64,000 nucleotides of DNA from Sphingomonas cavernae. Lineage in GTDB: Bacteria > Pseudomonadota > Alphaproteobacteria > Sphingomonadales > Sphingomonadaceae. Below are positions 18,219 to 26,143 of the stretch, in pieces. The notes beneath the pieces were generated by a model that was given only the letters and a program-made list of their open reading frames with translations, made no database searches and was not told the DNA's origin. The DNA lies in assembly GCF_003590775.1 (NCBI RefSeq), contig NZ_QYUM01000002.1, forward strand, positions 1,116,001 to 1,180,000, in the 5' to 3' direction. How positions within the stretch are numbered: the first letter of the stretch is position 1; the number at the start of each line of letters is the position of its first letter. A program made the translations under genes and the position numbers.

Positions 18219-18533
18219 TCAAGCAGGAAGAGGCGGAAAACCAAGATCGAGGGCGAGGTCGTCCCAATTCGGATTCTCCGCTTCGATCATATTGATCTTC
18301 CATTGCCGTTCCCATTTCTTGATCCGCTTTTCGCGCGCGATCGCCGTTTCCATGGTTTCATGCCGCTCTAACCAGACCAGTCGCGCTACGTCGTAGTCGT
18401 GAGTGAAGCCCGGGATCAAGCCGTTGCGATGTTGATGGAGGCGTGCGCCAAGGTTCGAGGTCACACCAGTGTAGAGCGTGCCATGCCTGCGGCCGGCGAG
18501 CATATACACGCATGGCTCCCGTTCCCTTCCCAT
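18219..18533 (-). CDS. GIY-YIG nuclease superfamily protein (UPF0213/YhbQ-like)
   Basis: Single-domain GIY-YIG protein of 104 residues. The two signature strands read VYMLAG (GIY position) and LYTGVT (YIG position). A conserved arginine follows in ARLHQHRNG and the probable catalytic glutamate lies in IAREKRIKKWERQWK, close to the family consensus. It is an orphan with no methylase or recombinase partner. It interrupts the conserved rplT-pheS junction and is bracketed by family A hairpins in inverted orientation. Its role is unknown; the family includes DNA-structure-specific nucleases. Confidence 0.88.
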   Translation of the reverse strand: MGREREPCVYMLAGRRHGTLYTGVTSNLGARLHQHRNGLIPGFTHDYDVARLVWLERHETMETAIAREKRIKKWERQWKINMIEAENPNWDDLALDLGFPPLPA

Positions 18534-18543
18534 CCCCCGTTCC

Positions 18544-18572
18544 CCTCATTCCCGCACGCGCAAGAATGCATG
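18544..18572. repeat. Degenerate ATTCCCGC repeat (family A, decayed)
   Basis: Reads TCATTCCCGCacgcGCaaGAATgcATGA, i.e. the family A consensus with the right arm partly lost. It lies just upstream of the GIY-YIG start, in the same orientation as 18182-18207, and forms a decayed doublet with 18612-18637. Confidence 0.55.
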
Positions 18573-18611
18573 AATGCCGTTTCCTCCGCCAACGCCTTCA
18601 TCCCGTGTTCC

Positions 18612-18637
18612 TGGATTCCCGCCTTCGCGGGAATGAC
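18612..18637. repeat. ATTCCCGC hairpin repeat (family A, copy 2)
   Basis: Hairpin ATTCCCGC-cttc-GCGGGAAT with flanks TGG on the left and GAC on the right, the reverse orientation of copy 1. It separates the GIY-YIG gene from the rplT terminator. Confidence 0.85.
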
Positions 18638-18644
18638 GGGACAT

Positions 18645-18684
18645 AAAAAGCAAAGGGCGCGGATGGCTTGTGCCACCCGCGCCC
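18645..18684 (-). terminator. Rho-independent terminator downstream of rplT
   Basis: Stem GGGCGCGG (18655-18662) pairs with CCGCGCCC (18677-18684), extended inward by TGGC/GCCA. On the minus strand it is followed by TTTGCTTTTT, a typical U-tract. It lies 28 bp after the rplT stop and would end rpmI-rplT transcripts before pheS, so pheST may have its own promoter. Confidence 0.8.
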
Positions 18685-18711
18685 CTGTGTCGCTTTTCGC
18701 TACAGGCCGTT

Positions 18712-19077
18712 TCAGGCGGCCTGGGGCAGAGCCGCCTTCGCCTGAGCGACGATGGCGCTAAACGCTTCGCCCTCGTGCATCGCGATGTCGGCGAGGACCT
18801 TGCGGTCGAGCTCGATGCCAGCGAGCTTCAGCCCGTGCATGAACTGCGAATAGGTCAGGCCTTCAGCGCGGACGCCCGCGTTGATACGCTGGATCCACAG
18901 ACCACGGAAGGTCCGCTTCTTAACCTTGCGGTCGCGATAGGCGTACTGGCCGGCCTTTTCGACCGCCTGACGCGCGATGCGGATCGTGTTCTTGCGACGG
19001 CCGTAAAAGCCCTTCGCCTGATCCAGAATCCTCTTATGCTTAGCCTTGGTGGTTACACCACGTTTGACGCGTGCCAT
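18712..19077 (-). CDS. rplT: 50S ribosomal protein L20
   Basis: Large-subunit protein that binds 23S rRNA early in assembly; in several bacteria it autoregulates its operon. The 121 residues match the family ([18 protein letters not shown] at the N-terminus; [38 protein letters not shown]). It follows rpmI by 13 bases, and a terminator follows it. The C-terminus has a short Ala-rich extension. Confidence 0.97.
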   Translation of the reverse strand: MARVKRGVTTKAKHKRILDQAKGFYGRRKNTIRIARQAVEKAGQYAYRDRKVKKRTFRGLWIQRINAGVRAEGLTYSQFMHGLKLAGIELDRKVLADIAMHEGEAFSAIVAQAKAALPQAA

Positions 19078-19090
19078 GTGTCAGTACTCC

Positions 19091-19294
19091 TTATTTCAGG
19101 CCGTAGGGCGCCCAGAGCTTCACGTGACCCCAATCGGAGTCCGAAAGCACTTCGGTGCCGCGGTTCTGGCGGATGTACTTGGCATTGTGGCTCGACAGAC
19201 GGTGACGCTTGCCGGCAACGCCGTGCTTCACCTTGCCGGTGGCGGTGATCTTGAAACGCTTCTTGACCCCGCTCTTGGTCTTCAGTTTGGGCAT
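19091..19294 (-). CDS. rpmI: 50S ribosomal protein L35
   Basis: Small basic 67-residue ribosomal protein, N-terminus [20 protein letters not shown] and C-terminus LWAPYGLK. Start at 19294, preceded by an AGGAG-type ribosome site (rev. comp. of CTCCTTG); the longer open frame upstream to 19558 has no family match. infC, the usual upstream neighbour, is absent here: a divergent AsmA-like gene follows after 178 bp. Confidence 0.96.
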   Translation of the reverse strand: MPKLKTKSGVKKRFKITATGKVKHGVAGKRHRLSSHNAKYIRQNRGTEVLSDSDWGHVKLWAPYGLK

Positions 19295-19472
19295 TTTCGT
19301 CTCCTTGTAACTCGACGATTGCGGACGGCCTCGGCATGCCTGACGGCCGGGCAGTCCCCCCGGATACTCGGGATGAATCGCGGAAAGCGGCGCCTTTACC
19401 CGACAAGGCGCATCAATGCAACCGTCGGGCGCAGAATTGGAACAGCGGCTTTCGTCAAGGGTTTGACATTTG

Positions 19473-21608
19473 ATGGCCGCTGATCTGAGCCATGAACGGT
19501 TTCCGCCGACCGAAGCGTCCCCGATACCGCGACGCCGTGCCGATCCGTTGCGAATCATGTTCTACACTATCGGCGGAATCCTTGCCGCGATCTTCCTCGC
19601 CTGGCTGGTCCTGTACATTACCAAGGGCCGCTTCCTCAAAGGCCCTTTCGAGCGCTTCGTCAGCGCCCAGATGGAGCGCAAGCTCGATGTCGCGGGCGAT
19701 TTTCAGCTCTATTTCAATCCCTTCAATGTCAAATTCTATGCCGAGGGACTGACCATCGCGAACCCCGATTGGGCGACCACGCGCAACTTCTTCGAATCGC
19801 GGGTGATCGACACCAACATCGCCACCTGGACGCTGTTGTTCGGCAAGGACCGGATCAACTGGCTCGCGCTCGTCGAGGGTGACGTCAACCTCGAATGGGA
19901 CAAGCCGGGCAAGCGCAATAGCTGGACCTTCGGCGATCCCGACAAGCCCGCCGAGGCGCTCGACATTCCGATCATCCGTCAGGCGATCGTACGCGGTACC
20001 GAGATCCATTATCGCGACCCACCGATGCAGTTGAGCGCGGATATCCGCATCGAAACCGTCCGCGCCGCCGACACTCGCTTCCAGAACGATATCCGCTTCA
20101 CCGGCGGCGGTGCGATGCGCGATCGGCCTTTCACGCTCTCGGGTAATCTGATGTCGCCCAATGAGACGATAGAGGGCGGGCGCAACCAGCTTCGCCTCGC
20201 AGCCCGATCGGGGCCGACCTCCATGACCGTGTCGGGCACGCTTCCCGGCGCGACCGAGATCGAGGGCGCCGACCTCAAAATGGGTGTGCGCGGGCCCAAT
20301 ATCAGTCTGCTCTTCGATTTCCTGGGCGTCGCCGTCCCCGACACGCGCGCCTATCGGATCACGTCGAACCTCACCAAACAGAGCGATTCATGGCGCTTCA
20401 CGCGGCTGAAGGGTGTGTTTGGCGAAAGCGACATCGCCGGGCTCATGACGATTTCGCGCCCTGAGGCGCGGCTCAAGATCGACGCCGATCTCCAGACGCG
20501 CGTGCTCGACATCGTCGACGCGGGCCCCTTTATCGGCTACGATCCCGATCGGCTCGAGGCGCGCGGCAATGCTGGCGCGGTGAAGGCGGTGGCGGGCCGT
20601 CCGCGCGTACTGCCCGATGCCCGGCTCAGGATCGACGCGATCAGCCGCTTCGACGCCGACGTCAAATGGAGCGTGCGCCGCGTTCGCGCCGAGAGCTTCC
20701 CCGTCTCCAACATCGCGTTGACGCTCGACCTCGACCGCAGCCTGCTGACGCTATCGCCCTTCAGCTTCGACATCGCGGGCGGACATCTCGATTCGGACAT
20801 CGCGATCAACGCGCGCGGCACGCCCGTACGCACGCGCTACGACATCCGCCTCGCACCCACGCCGATGGGCCAGCTTCTCGCGCGCTTCGGGGTCGAGCAG
20901 TCGGGGACGACGGGGATGCTCAAGGCGCGCGTCGCGATGACGGGCGAGGGCGATTCGATCCACAAGTCGCTCGCCTCGTCGGACGGCCGCATCGCGATCA
21001 TCATGCCGCGCGGCACGCTGTGGACACGCAACGTCCAGCTTTCCGAACTCGATATCGGCACCTTCGTCACCAAGATGTTCGAAAAGAAGCTCAAGGAACC
21101 CGTGCAGATCAACTGCGGGCTGATTGGCTTCACCGTGCGTGATGGCGTCGCCGCCGCCGACCCGATCCTGATCGACACGCGCAAGAACGTCATCCTCGGG
21201 CGTGGCGGGTTCAGCTTCAAGAACGAGTCGATCGATATGGCGGTGCGTGCGGACGGCAAGAAGTTCAGCCTGTTCTCGGGCCAGTCGCCGGTGGGTGTTG
21301 GCGGCTATTTCGCGCAGCCGAAACTCGACGTGATCACTCCCGAACTGGTCGGTCGGGCGGGTGTTGGGCTGGGTCTGGCCGCGCTGGCCAGTCCGCTCGC
21401 GGCGGTCATCGCCTTTGTCGATGTGGGTGACGCCAAGGCGGCTGATTGCGGACCGGTGCTGACGGGTGCGCGCGCCTTGTCTCAGCGAACCCGTGGCGGT
21501 GCGGCGCGCGACGATGTCGGCCGCGGCACCACGAGCAAGGAAGAAAGCGGCAAGCTCACGAAAAAGGCCGAGAAGAAGCAGCGCAAGAAGTTCCTCGGCA
21601 TCTTCTAG
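19473..21608 (+). CDS. AsmA family protein
   Basis: Large 711-residue envelope protein with one N-terminal membrane anchor ([20 protein letters not shown], about residues 30-49). The long repetitive beta-rich body is typical of AsmA/TamB-like lipid-transfer or outer-membrane assembly factors; a second hydrophobic stretch ([18 protein letters not shown]) lies near residues 630-650. The C-terminal AsmA signature region [20 protein letters not shown] is followed by a polybasic tail [15 protein letters not shown]. The start is ATG 19473, with TTG 19470 possible. It is divergent from rpmI. The exact branch within AsmA is not clear by eye. Confidence 0.85.
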   Translation: MAADLSHERFPPTEASPIPRRRADPLRIMFYTIGGILAAIFLAWLVLYITKGRFLKGPFERFVSAQMERKLDVAGDFQLYFNPFNVKFYAEGLTIANPDWATTRNFFESRVIDTNIATWTLLFGKDRINWLALVEGDVNLEWDKPGKRNSWTFGDPDKPAEALDIPIIRQAIVRGTEIHYRDPPMQLSADIRIETVRAADTRFQNDIRFTGGGAMRDRPFTLSGNLMSPNETIEGGRNQLRLAARSGPTSMTVSGTLPGATEIEGADLKMGVRGPNISLLFDFLGVAVPDTRAYRITSNLTKQSDSWRFTRLKGVFGESDIAGLMTISRPEARLKIDADLQTRVLDIVDAGPFIGYDPDRLEARGNAGAVKAVAGRPRVLPDARLRIDAISRFDADVKWSVRRVRAESFPVSNIALTLDLDRSLLTLSPFSFDIAGGHLDSDIAINARGTPVRTRYDIRLAPTPMGQLLARFGVEQSGTTGMLKARVAMTGEGDSIHKSLASSDGRIAIIMPRGTLWTRNVQLSELDIGTFVTKMFEKKLKEPVQINCGLIGFTVRDGVAAADPILIDTRKNVILGRGGFSFKNESIDMAVRADGKKFSLFSGQSPVGVGGYFAQPKLDVITPELVGRAGVGLGLAALASPLAAVIAFVDVGDAKAADCGPVLTGARALSQRTRGGAARDDVGRGTTSKEESGKLTKKAEKKQRKKFLGIF

Positions 21609-21633
21609 AGTATCCTGCGTTTAATGGGGTTCG

Positions 21634-21713
21634 GTGCTCCTGCGAACGCAGGAGCCCATTTTCCCAAGCGTACAGCCGTTTCCGGCATGGGCTCCGGGTC
21701 AAGCCCGGAGCAC
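21634..21713. repeat. 80-bp GTGCTCC/GGAGCAC element (family C, copy 1)
   Basis: 80-bp element with terminal inverted repeats GTGCTCC/GGAGCAC and two internal hairpins (CTCCTGC-gaac-GCAGGAG and GGGCTCCGGG-tcaa-CCCGGAGC-type). A second copy of exactly the same length lies at 35151-35230. Non-coding. Confidence 0.85.
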
Positions 21714-21751
21714 GAAAATGGATCAGATATGACGCACGATGCTCTAAAGAT

Positions 21752-21853
21752 CCTTCCCAAGCTTGCTCGGAGGGCGGTGGAGGGTTTTGTGCTGAGCCCT
21801 GCCCCTCCACCATGCTTCGCATGGTCCCCTTTCCCCAAGCGAGCTTGGGGAGG
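21752..21853. repeat. CCCAAGC palindromic element (family D)
   Basis: About 100 bp with inverted ends CTTCCCAAGCTTGCTC and CGAGCTTGGGGAGG, and an inner hairpin ACCATGC-ttc-GCATGGT. Together with the family C element it fills the AsmA-hisN intergenic region. Single copy in the window. Confidence 0.7.
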
Positions 21854-21858
21854 ACGTA

Positions 21859-22647
21859 TCAATGCGCGTGATCGGCGGTGGCTAGCGCCTCGATGATGTC
21901 GTCGATCCGCGCCGGGTCGCCCGCGGCGATGACATCGCCCTTGCTGTCGGCGTCGAGCGGATCGCCCGACCAGTTGCACATCCGCCCGCCCGCGCCCTCG
22001 ACCACGGGGATGAGCGCCGCGAAGTCGTGCAGTTTCAGTCCGGCTTCGACCACGATGTCGATATGCCCCGAAGCGACGCCGCCATAATTATAGCAATCCC
22101 CCCCGAAGATCGTGTCGCCACACTGGCGCGCCAGCCAGGAGAAATGCTCGCCCGAACAGCCCGGGAAATACTGCGGCCCCGTGGTCGCGAGGATCGCCTT
22201 GTCGAGCGCGGGGCAGTTGCGCGTAGAGACCGGGCTGCCGTTGAACTCGGTGGGCCGCCCGGCATAGCCGATCCAGCGTTCACGCGTGATCGGCTGGTCG
22301 ATCACGCCCATTACCGGCCAGCCGTCCTGAAGCAGCGCGATCAGCGTGCCGAAGATCGGGCGCCCTGCGATGAAGGCGCGCGTACCGTCGATCGGGTCGA
22401 TCACCCAGGTACGCCCGCTCGTCCCCGTCTTCTCGCCATATTCCTCGCCGATGATCGCGTCGGTGGGCAGAGCCTTGTCGAGGATCGCGCGGATCGCGGC
22501 TTCGGCGGCGCGATCGGCCTGCGTCACCGGGGAGGCGTCGGCCTTGGTCTCGATCTCGTAGCGCGCGCGGAAAAAGGGGCGGATCGCGTCGCCGGCGGCT
22601 TCGGCCAGGCGGCCTACAAGTGTGATGTCGGTGTCGGGACGGGTCAT
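21859..22647 (-). CDS. hisN: Histidinol-phosphatase, inositol monophosphatase family
   Basis: Mg-dependent phosphatase of the IMPase superfamily, 262 residues. Metal-site motifs are GEEYGEKTG near residue 67 and the WVIDPIDGTRAF signature near residues 80-91; a third acidic site is in LHDFAALIPVVEGAGG. The residues around DPIDGTRAFI and GDCYNYGGVASGHID match the HisN-type histidinol-phosphatase branch that replaces HisB-N in alphaproteobacteria, better than SuhB or CysQ. It is not clustered with his genes here (hisC is 17 kb away), so the substrate call is probable, not certain. Confidence 0.8.
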   Translation of the reverse strand: MTRPDTDITLVGRLAEAAGDAIRPFFRARYEIETKADASPVTQADRAAEAAIRAILDKALPTDAIIGEEYGEKTGTSGRTWVIDPIDGTRAFIAGRPIFGTLIALLQDGWPVMGVIDQPITRERWIGYAGRPTEFNGSPVSTRNCPALDKAILATTGPQYFPGCSGEHFSWLARQCGDTIFGGDCYNYGGVASGHIDIVVEAGLKLHDFAALIPVVEGAGGRMCNWSGDPLDADSKGDVIAAGDPARIDDIIEALATADHAH

Positions 22648-22693
22648 GGCGCGTGCGGTAGCGCATGCGTGAACAAGCGGCTAGACAAGGCGC

Positions 22694-23560
22694 ATGGAAA
22701 ATCGCCGACCCGGCACGGTGCGCCGACATGACGACGGCGTCGACATGTGGGAAATGGTCGAAGCGCCGCCCGAAGCGAGGCTGGCAGGCGCGGTCGCCGG
22801 CTATGCGAGCTATTTCGAGCGGACGACCTCCTTCACCGCGCGGCGCGAGCTTGCCGCCACCGAAGGCGTGCTCATCTTCAACCTCGGCGATCCGCTCGAG
22901 ATCGTCGGTGCGGACGGGCGCGCCATCGTTCTGGGCGCTGGAGAGGGCTTTGCGGGCGGTATCGCCGATGCGACCTCGATCTCACGCGCCTGTGGTTCAC
23001 AGGCGGGTGTCCATGTCTTCCTGCCGCTCGAAAGCCTCGCCGCGGTGACCGGCGTACCCGCGGCCGAGATCGCGAATTGCGTCGCGCGGATCGACGATCT
23101 GATCGGAAGCGCGGCGAAAGACGTCGGCGCCCGCCTCAACGACACGCCCTCGCACGAGGCGCGCTTCGCGATCCTCGACGATTTCCTGATGCGCCGGCTC
23201 TACGAAGCGCGCCCGTTCGACCATGCGGTGCTCTGGGCGCGCAAGCAGCTCGCGCGTGACGAGGCGCGTGGCGTCGCGGCGGTGGCCGATGAAATCGGCT
23301 GGAGCCGCAAGCATCTCGCGCACCGCTTCAAGGCCGAAACGGGGATCAGCCCCGACACATATCGCCGGCTCGCGCGCTTCGAGCGCTTCTGGAACGCGCT
23401 TCGGGCGCGGCCCGACGACAGCCTTGCGGGGCTCGCGGTCGAGGCGGGCTATCACGACCAGCCGCACATGGCGCGCGACGTGCGCGCCTTCAGCGACATG
23501 ACCCCGGGCGAGCTGCGCGCGCGCCTGATCCCCGGGCAGGGCGGCGTCCGCGACGACTGA
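22694..23560 (+). CDS. AraC family transcriptional regulator
   Basis: A 288-residue regulator whose C-terminal 100 residues are an AraC double HTH: VAAVADEIGWSRKHLAHRFK for the first helix-turn-helix, then LAGLAVEAGYHDQPHMARDV for the second. The N-terminal part is a cupin-like sensing domain of no specific family I recognise. It starts 46 bases from the divergent hisN gene and is followed after 78 bp by a VOC-family gene that it may regulate. Confidence 0.88.
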   Translation: MENRRPGTVRRHDDGVDMWEMVEAPPEARLAGAVAGYASYFERTTSFTARRELAATEGVLIFNLGDPLEIVGADGRAIVLGAGEGFAGGIADATSISRACGSQAGVHVFLPLESLAAVTGVPAAEIANCVARIDDLIGSAAKDVGARLNDTPSHEARFAILDDFLMRRLYEARPFDHAVLWARKQLARDEARGVAAVADEIGWSRKHLAHRFKAETGISPDTYRRLARFERFWNALRARPDDSLAGLAVEAGYHDQPHMARDVRAFSDMTPGELRARLIPGQGGVRDD

Positions 23561-23638
23561 GCGCCTGAGGTTACAATCGTGCAAGATCGGTCGGCGGCGC
23601 GCGGCTAGCTTTGCGATCTCAACAGTCGGAGACCGAAA

Positions 23639-24064
23639 ATGCCCGTCAGACCCGCCCTTATCCCGTGCCTGTCCTACAAGGACGCCCCCGCCGCGATCGC
23701 GTTTCTGTGCGATGCCTTCGGCTTCGGTCGTCACGCGGTCTATGCCGACGACAAGGACCCCGACTTCATCCACCACGCCCAGCTCGTGCGCGACGGCCAG
23801 ATGGTGATGCTGAGCAGCTTTGCGCGCGACAGTGACTATATGAAGAAGGCCAATATCCTCCACCCGCAGGACGCGGGCGGCAACACCCAGTCCATCTATG
23901 TCGTGATCGACGATGTCGACGGCCACGCCACCACCGCGCGCGCCGCGGGTGCGAGGATCATCCTCGACCCCGCCGATCAAGACTATGACGGCCGCGTCTA
24001 TTCGGCGTTCGACACCGAGGGCTATGCGTGGAGCTTCGGCAACTACGATCCCTGGGCGGAATAG
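23639..24064 (+). CDS. VOC family (PhnB/glyoxalase-like) protein
   Basis: 141-residue vicinal-oxygen-chelate fold protein. Two beta-alpha-beta-beta-beta halves are visible, with PALIPCLSYKDAPAAIAFLC at the start and FDTEGYAWSFGNYDPW at the end, a pattern typical of the PhnB-like or bleomycin-resistance-like branch. No substrate can be assigned. It lies downstream of the AraC gene and may be its target. Confidence 0.8.
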   Translation: MPVRPALIPCLSYKDAPAAIAFLCDAFGFGRHAVYADDKDPDFIHHAQLVRDGQMVMLSSFARDSDYMKKANILHPQDAGGNTQSIYVVIDDVDGHATTARAAGARIILDPADQDYDGRVYSAFDTEGYAWSFGNYDPWAE

Positions 24065-24106
24065 TTGGACACGATCGTACGAAGGCGTCCGCTATGGGTG
24101 GTGGGT

Positions 24107-24463
24107 TCAACGGGTCGCCACAACACACTCTGCGAACTTGTTGACGATCGCCTCGACAACGCCCTCAGGGTTCTCAAGCACCTCGCCATTCCAGAAGCGC
24201 AGCACGACCCAACCATGCTGCTCCAGAAAGGCGGTGCGGTCGGCATCATAACCGGCCGCCTCGACATGCTGGCTGCCATCGAGCTCGATCGCCAGGTTCG
24301 CTGTCCGGCATGCGATATCGAGGATGTAAGGCCCGACCACCAACTGCCGTGTAAATCGTGGGCGATAGCCTGACAGGCGGTGCCACAGCAGTCGCTCCGC
24401 AAGCGTCTGGCCGTTGCGCAACGCACGGGCATTGGCGGTCATATGGGCCGGGATACGACGCAT
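24107..24463 (-). CDS. DUF559 endonuclease-like protein (Vsr/PD-(D/E)XK fold)
   Basis: 118-residue DUF559 protein, related to the very-short-patch-repair endonuclease fold. The core reads FTRQLVVGPYILDIACRTANL followed by AIELDGSQH, giving the D...ExD arrangement of a PD-(D/E)XK active site, then WVVLRFWN. Start at 24463, with an alternative ATG at 24442. No restriction or methylase partner is present. Inverted-repeat hairpins lie immediately upstream (24480-24527). Function unknown. Confidence 0.85.
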   Translation of the reverse strand: MRRIPAHMTANARALRNGQTLAERLLWHRLSGYRPRFTRQLVVGPYILDIACRTANLAIELDGSQHVEAAGYDADRTAFLEQHGWVVLRFWNGEVLENPEGVVEAIVNKFAECVVATR

Positions 24464-24479
24464 CCAGGCAGAATAGCGA

Positions 24480-24527
24480 GGCGCGCTAAGCGCGCCTACC
24501 CACCCCAGCCCCTCCCTTCAGGGCGGG
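24480..24527. repeat. Two short palindromes upstream of the DUF559 gene
   Basis: A perfect inverted repeat GGCGCGCT-a-AGCGCGCC (24480-24496) is followed by an imperfect hairpin CCCCTCCC-ttca-GGGCGGGG (about 24508-24527). They look like interspersed intergenic repeats. Single copies in this window. Confidence 0.6.
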
Positions 24528-24569
24528 GAGTAGCTACGTCTGCAACGGGTCGTAACCCGACATCCCAAG

Positions 24570-25481
24570 CTACGTGCCTGTCGCATCGATGATCGCATGC
24601 GCCCGCACGGGGAAGGTGCCCATGCCCTTCACCTTGGGCGGCACCGCGAAGAAGCGGAAGCCGTCGCCGGGCAACTGATCCAACCCCGTCATATGCTCGA
24701 CAATCTGAATACCCGCGCCGAGCAGGGTTGAATGCACGGAGCGCTCGCCACCCGAAACATCGTCGATATTGAACGAATCGATGCCCACCAGCACTGCGCC
24801 CTGATCGCGCAGATATTCGGCGGCGGCGCCGGTCAGATAGGGATGGCCTTCGAAATAGGCGTCGGTGCGCCAGTTACGGTCCCATCCAGTATGAACGAGC
24901 ACCGCGCGGCCCTTGACCGGACTCGCCGCGAAATGCGTCCAGTCGATCGCGCGCGCCTCCATCCCCGTCACGCGCACGACGATTCCCGGCACGTTTGAGA
25001 TCGGCTCGAGCGGGAGGCAGGACAGATCCGCGCCATCGGCATAGCGGTGAAAGGGTGTGTCCATATAAGTGCCGGTGTTCGAGCACAAAGTGATCTGGCC
25101 GATCTGAAATTCCGTGCCCGGTGCATAGAGTTCACGCGACGCCTCGCGAGACAGAAAATCGCAGATCAGCGGCGCGGGCAGCCCTTTATACGTGACCATG
25201 CCATGTTCGATCACATGGCTGAGATCGATCATCCGCCCGCTCGCTGGTGCCTCATCCGCTGCCGCCGCGGGCGGACGTTTGTGGCGCTCCTCGATGATCT
25301 GCTTGTTGAGGATGCGGACCGAACCGACCATGAGCAGCCGGAGATCGGCGATGATATGCGCGGCAAGCGCATCGTCCGCGATATCGTCGCCATCGATGTC
25401 CAGCCGGAAATCCTGCCCCTGAACCCCGCCGCCGTTCGAGAAATCAACTTCGAAATCGAACACAACACGCCTGTCGGTCAT
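24570..25481 (-). CDS. Cyclase/kynurenine-formamidase-like family protein with altered metal motif
   Basis: 303-residue protein. Residues about 75-303 are a cyclase (KynB-like) metal-dependent hydrolase domain; the N-terminal 75 residues (including GQDFRLDIDGDD) are an extension absent from KynB. The canonical HxGTHxDxPxH site reads NTGTYMDTPFH here, so two of the three histidines are Asn and Tyr while Asp and the last His remain. Start at 25481 with a GGAGGG site upstream. It lies directly after the ABATE gene (1-bp gap). Substrate unknown. Confidence 0.78.
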   Translation of the reverse strand: MTDRRVVFDFEVDFSNGGGVQGQDFRLDIDGDDIADDALAAHIIADLRLLMVGSVRILNKQIIEERHKRPPAAAADEAPASGRMIDLSHVIEHGMVTYKGLPAPLICDFLSREASRELYAPGTEFQIGQITLCSNTGTYMDTPFHRYADGADLSCLPLEPISNVPGIVVRVTGMEARAIDWTHFAASPVKGRAVLVHTGWDRNWRTDAYFEGHPYLTGAAAEYLRDQGAVLVGIDSFNIDDVSGGERSVHSTLLGAGIQIVEHMTGLDQLPGDGFRFFAVPPKVKGMGTFPVRAHAIIDATGT

Positions 25482-25482
25482 T

Positions 25483-26043
25483 CTACCCTCCCACTGAAGT
25501 TCTGGCGCGTGCACGGTGGTTGCGCACCTTGGCGCGATTGCCGCATCCCGCCGATGACGAGCACCAGCGCCGCCTGCCGGGGCGCGACGTGTCGAGAAAC
25601 AGCATCCGGCATTCGCTGCATTCGCGCAGTCGCTCTGCCTGGCCGAGCACCGCGATCGCATCCGCCGCGATCACCGACAGCGCCGCATCGACGGGGGCCG
25701 GGGCGACATACTGCACGCCCAATACGCCCAGTTGAGGCCGCAGTGGCGGCTGGATCGCGGCACGGTTGATCGTCGCGATATCGGCGCTCGACGGCGTATC
25801 CGTCGTCATCGCTACCCGTACCGTGCGATAGATCGCCTCACGCAGCGTCTGCGCGCGCGCCACATGATCAATGCCGGGGCGTGCAGCATCGGGCGTGGCC
25901 AGCCCCGCCAGCAACAGCCATGCGGCCAGCGCGTCCGGCCCGTCGAGCCGTTCGATCGCAACGCCGCCGCGCCCGCCCTTCGTATCGACAAAGGACAGCG
26001 AAACGCTTCCCGCAATAAACTCAAACCCATATGCATTGCTCAT
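25483..26043 (-). CDS. ABATE/CGNR zinc-finger protein, putative regulator
   Basis: 186-residue protein with an N-terminal ABATE-like domain and a C-terminal zinc ribbon (CSEC-x15-CSSSAGCGNRAKVRNHR), a small CGNR family seen as putative transcription regulators. Start is taken at 26043; GTG 26076 would add 11 residues but run through an 8-bp inverted repeat that looks like the promoter/operator. The gene abuts the cyclase-family gene, so the two form an operon; the regulator probably controls its own expression. Confidence 0.75.
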   Translation of the reverse strand: MSNAYGFEFIAGSVSLSFVDTKGGRGGVAIERLDGPDALAAWLLLAGLATPDAARPGIDHVARAQTLREAIYRTVRVAMTTDTPSSADIATINRAAIQPPLRPQLGVLGVQYVAPAPVDAALSVIAADAIAVLGQAERLRECSECRMLFLDTSRPGRRRWCSSSAGCGNRAKVRNHRARARTSVGG

Positions 26044-26065
26044 GTAACCTATTAAACAGGTTACA
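26043..26065 (-). promoter_or_regulatory. Candidate operator/promoter of the ABATE-cyclase operon
   Basis: Perfect inverted repeat TGTAACCT-attaaac-AGGTTACA touching the start codon. On the minus strand a TTGTGT...TTTAAT pair with 16-bp spacing overlaps it, so a bound protein would block the promoter. Overlap with the start codon suggests a leaderless or near-leaderless transcript. Confidence 0.5.
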
Positions 26066-26086
26066 CGAGACGACACAAGCCTGAAA

Positions 26087-26121
26087 CGAAAAAGACCCGC
26101 ACCGTCGCCGGCGCGGGTCTT
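26087..26121 (-). terminator. Rho-independent terminator downstream of prs
   Basis: Stem AAGACCCGC (26092-26100) / GCGGGTCTT (26113-26121) followed on the minus strand by a run of five T. It lies 22 bp after the prs stop and separates prs from the ABATE operon. Confidence 0.8.
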
Positions 26122-26143
26122 GCAGGATGTACTGGCGATGCGA

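Noticed and set aside
18650-18690. Hairpin as another family A repeat
   Set aside because: Its stem GGGCGCGG/CCGCGCCC is unrelated to ATTCCCGC and is followed by a U-tract, so it was called a terminator.
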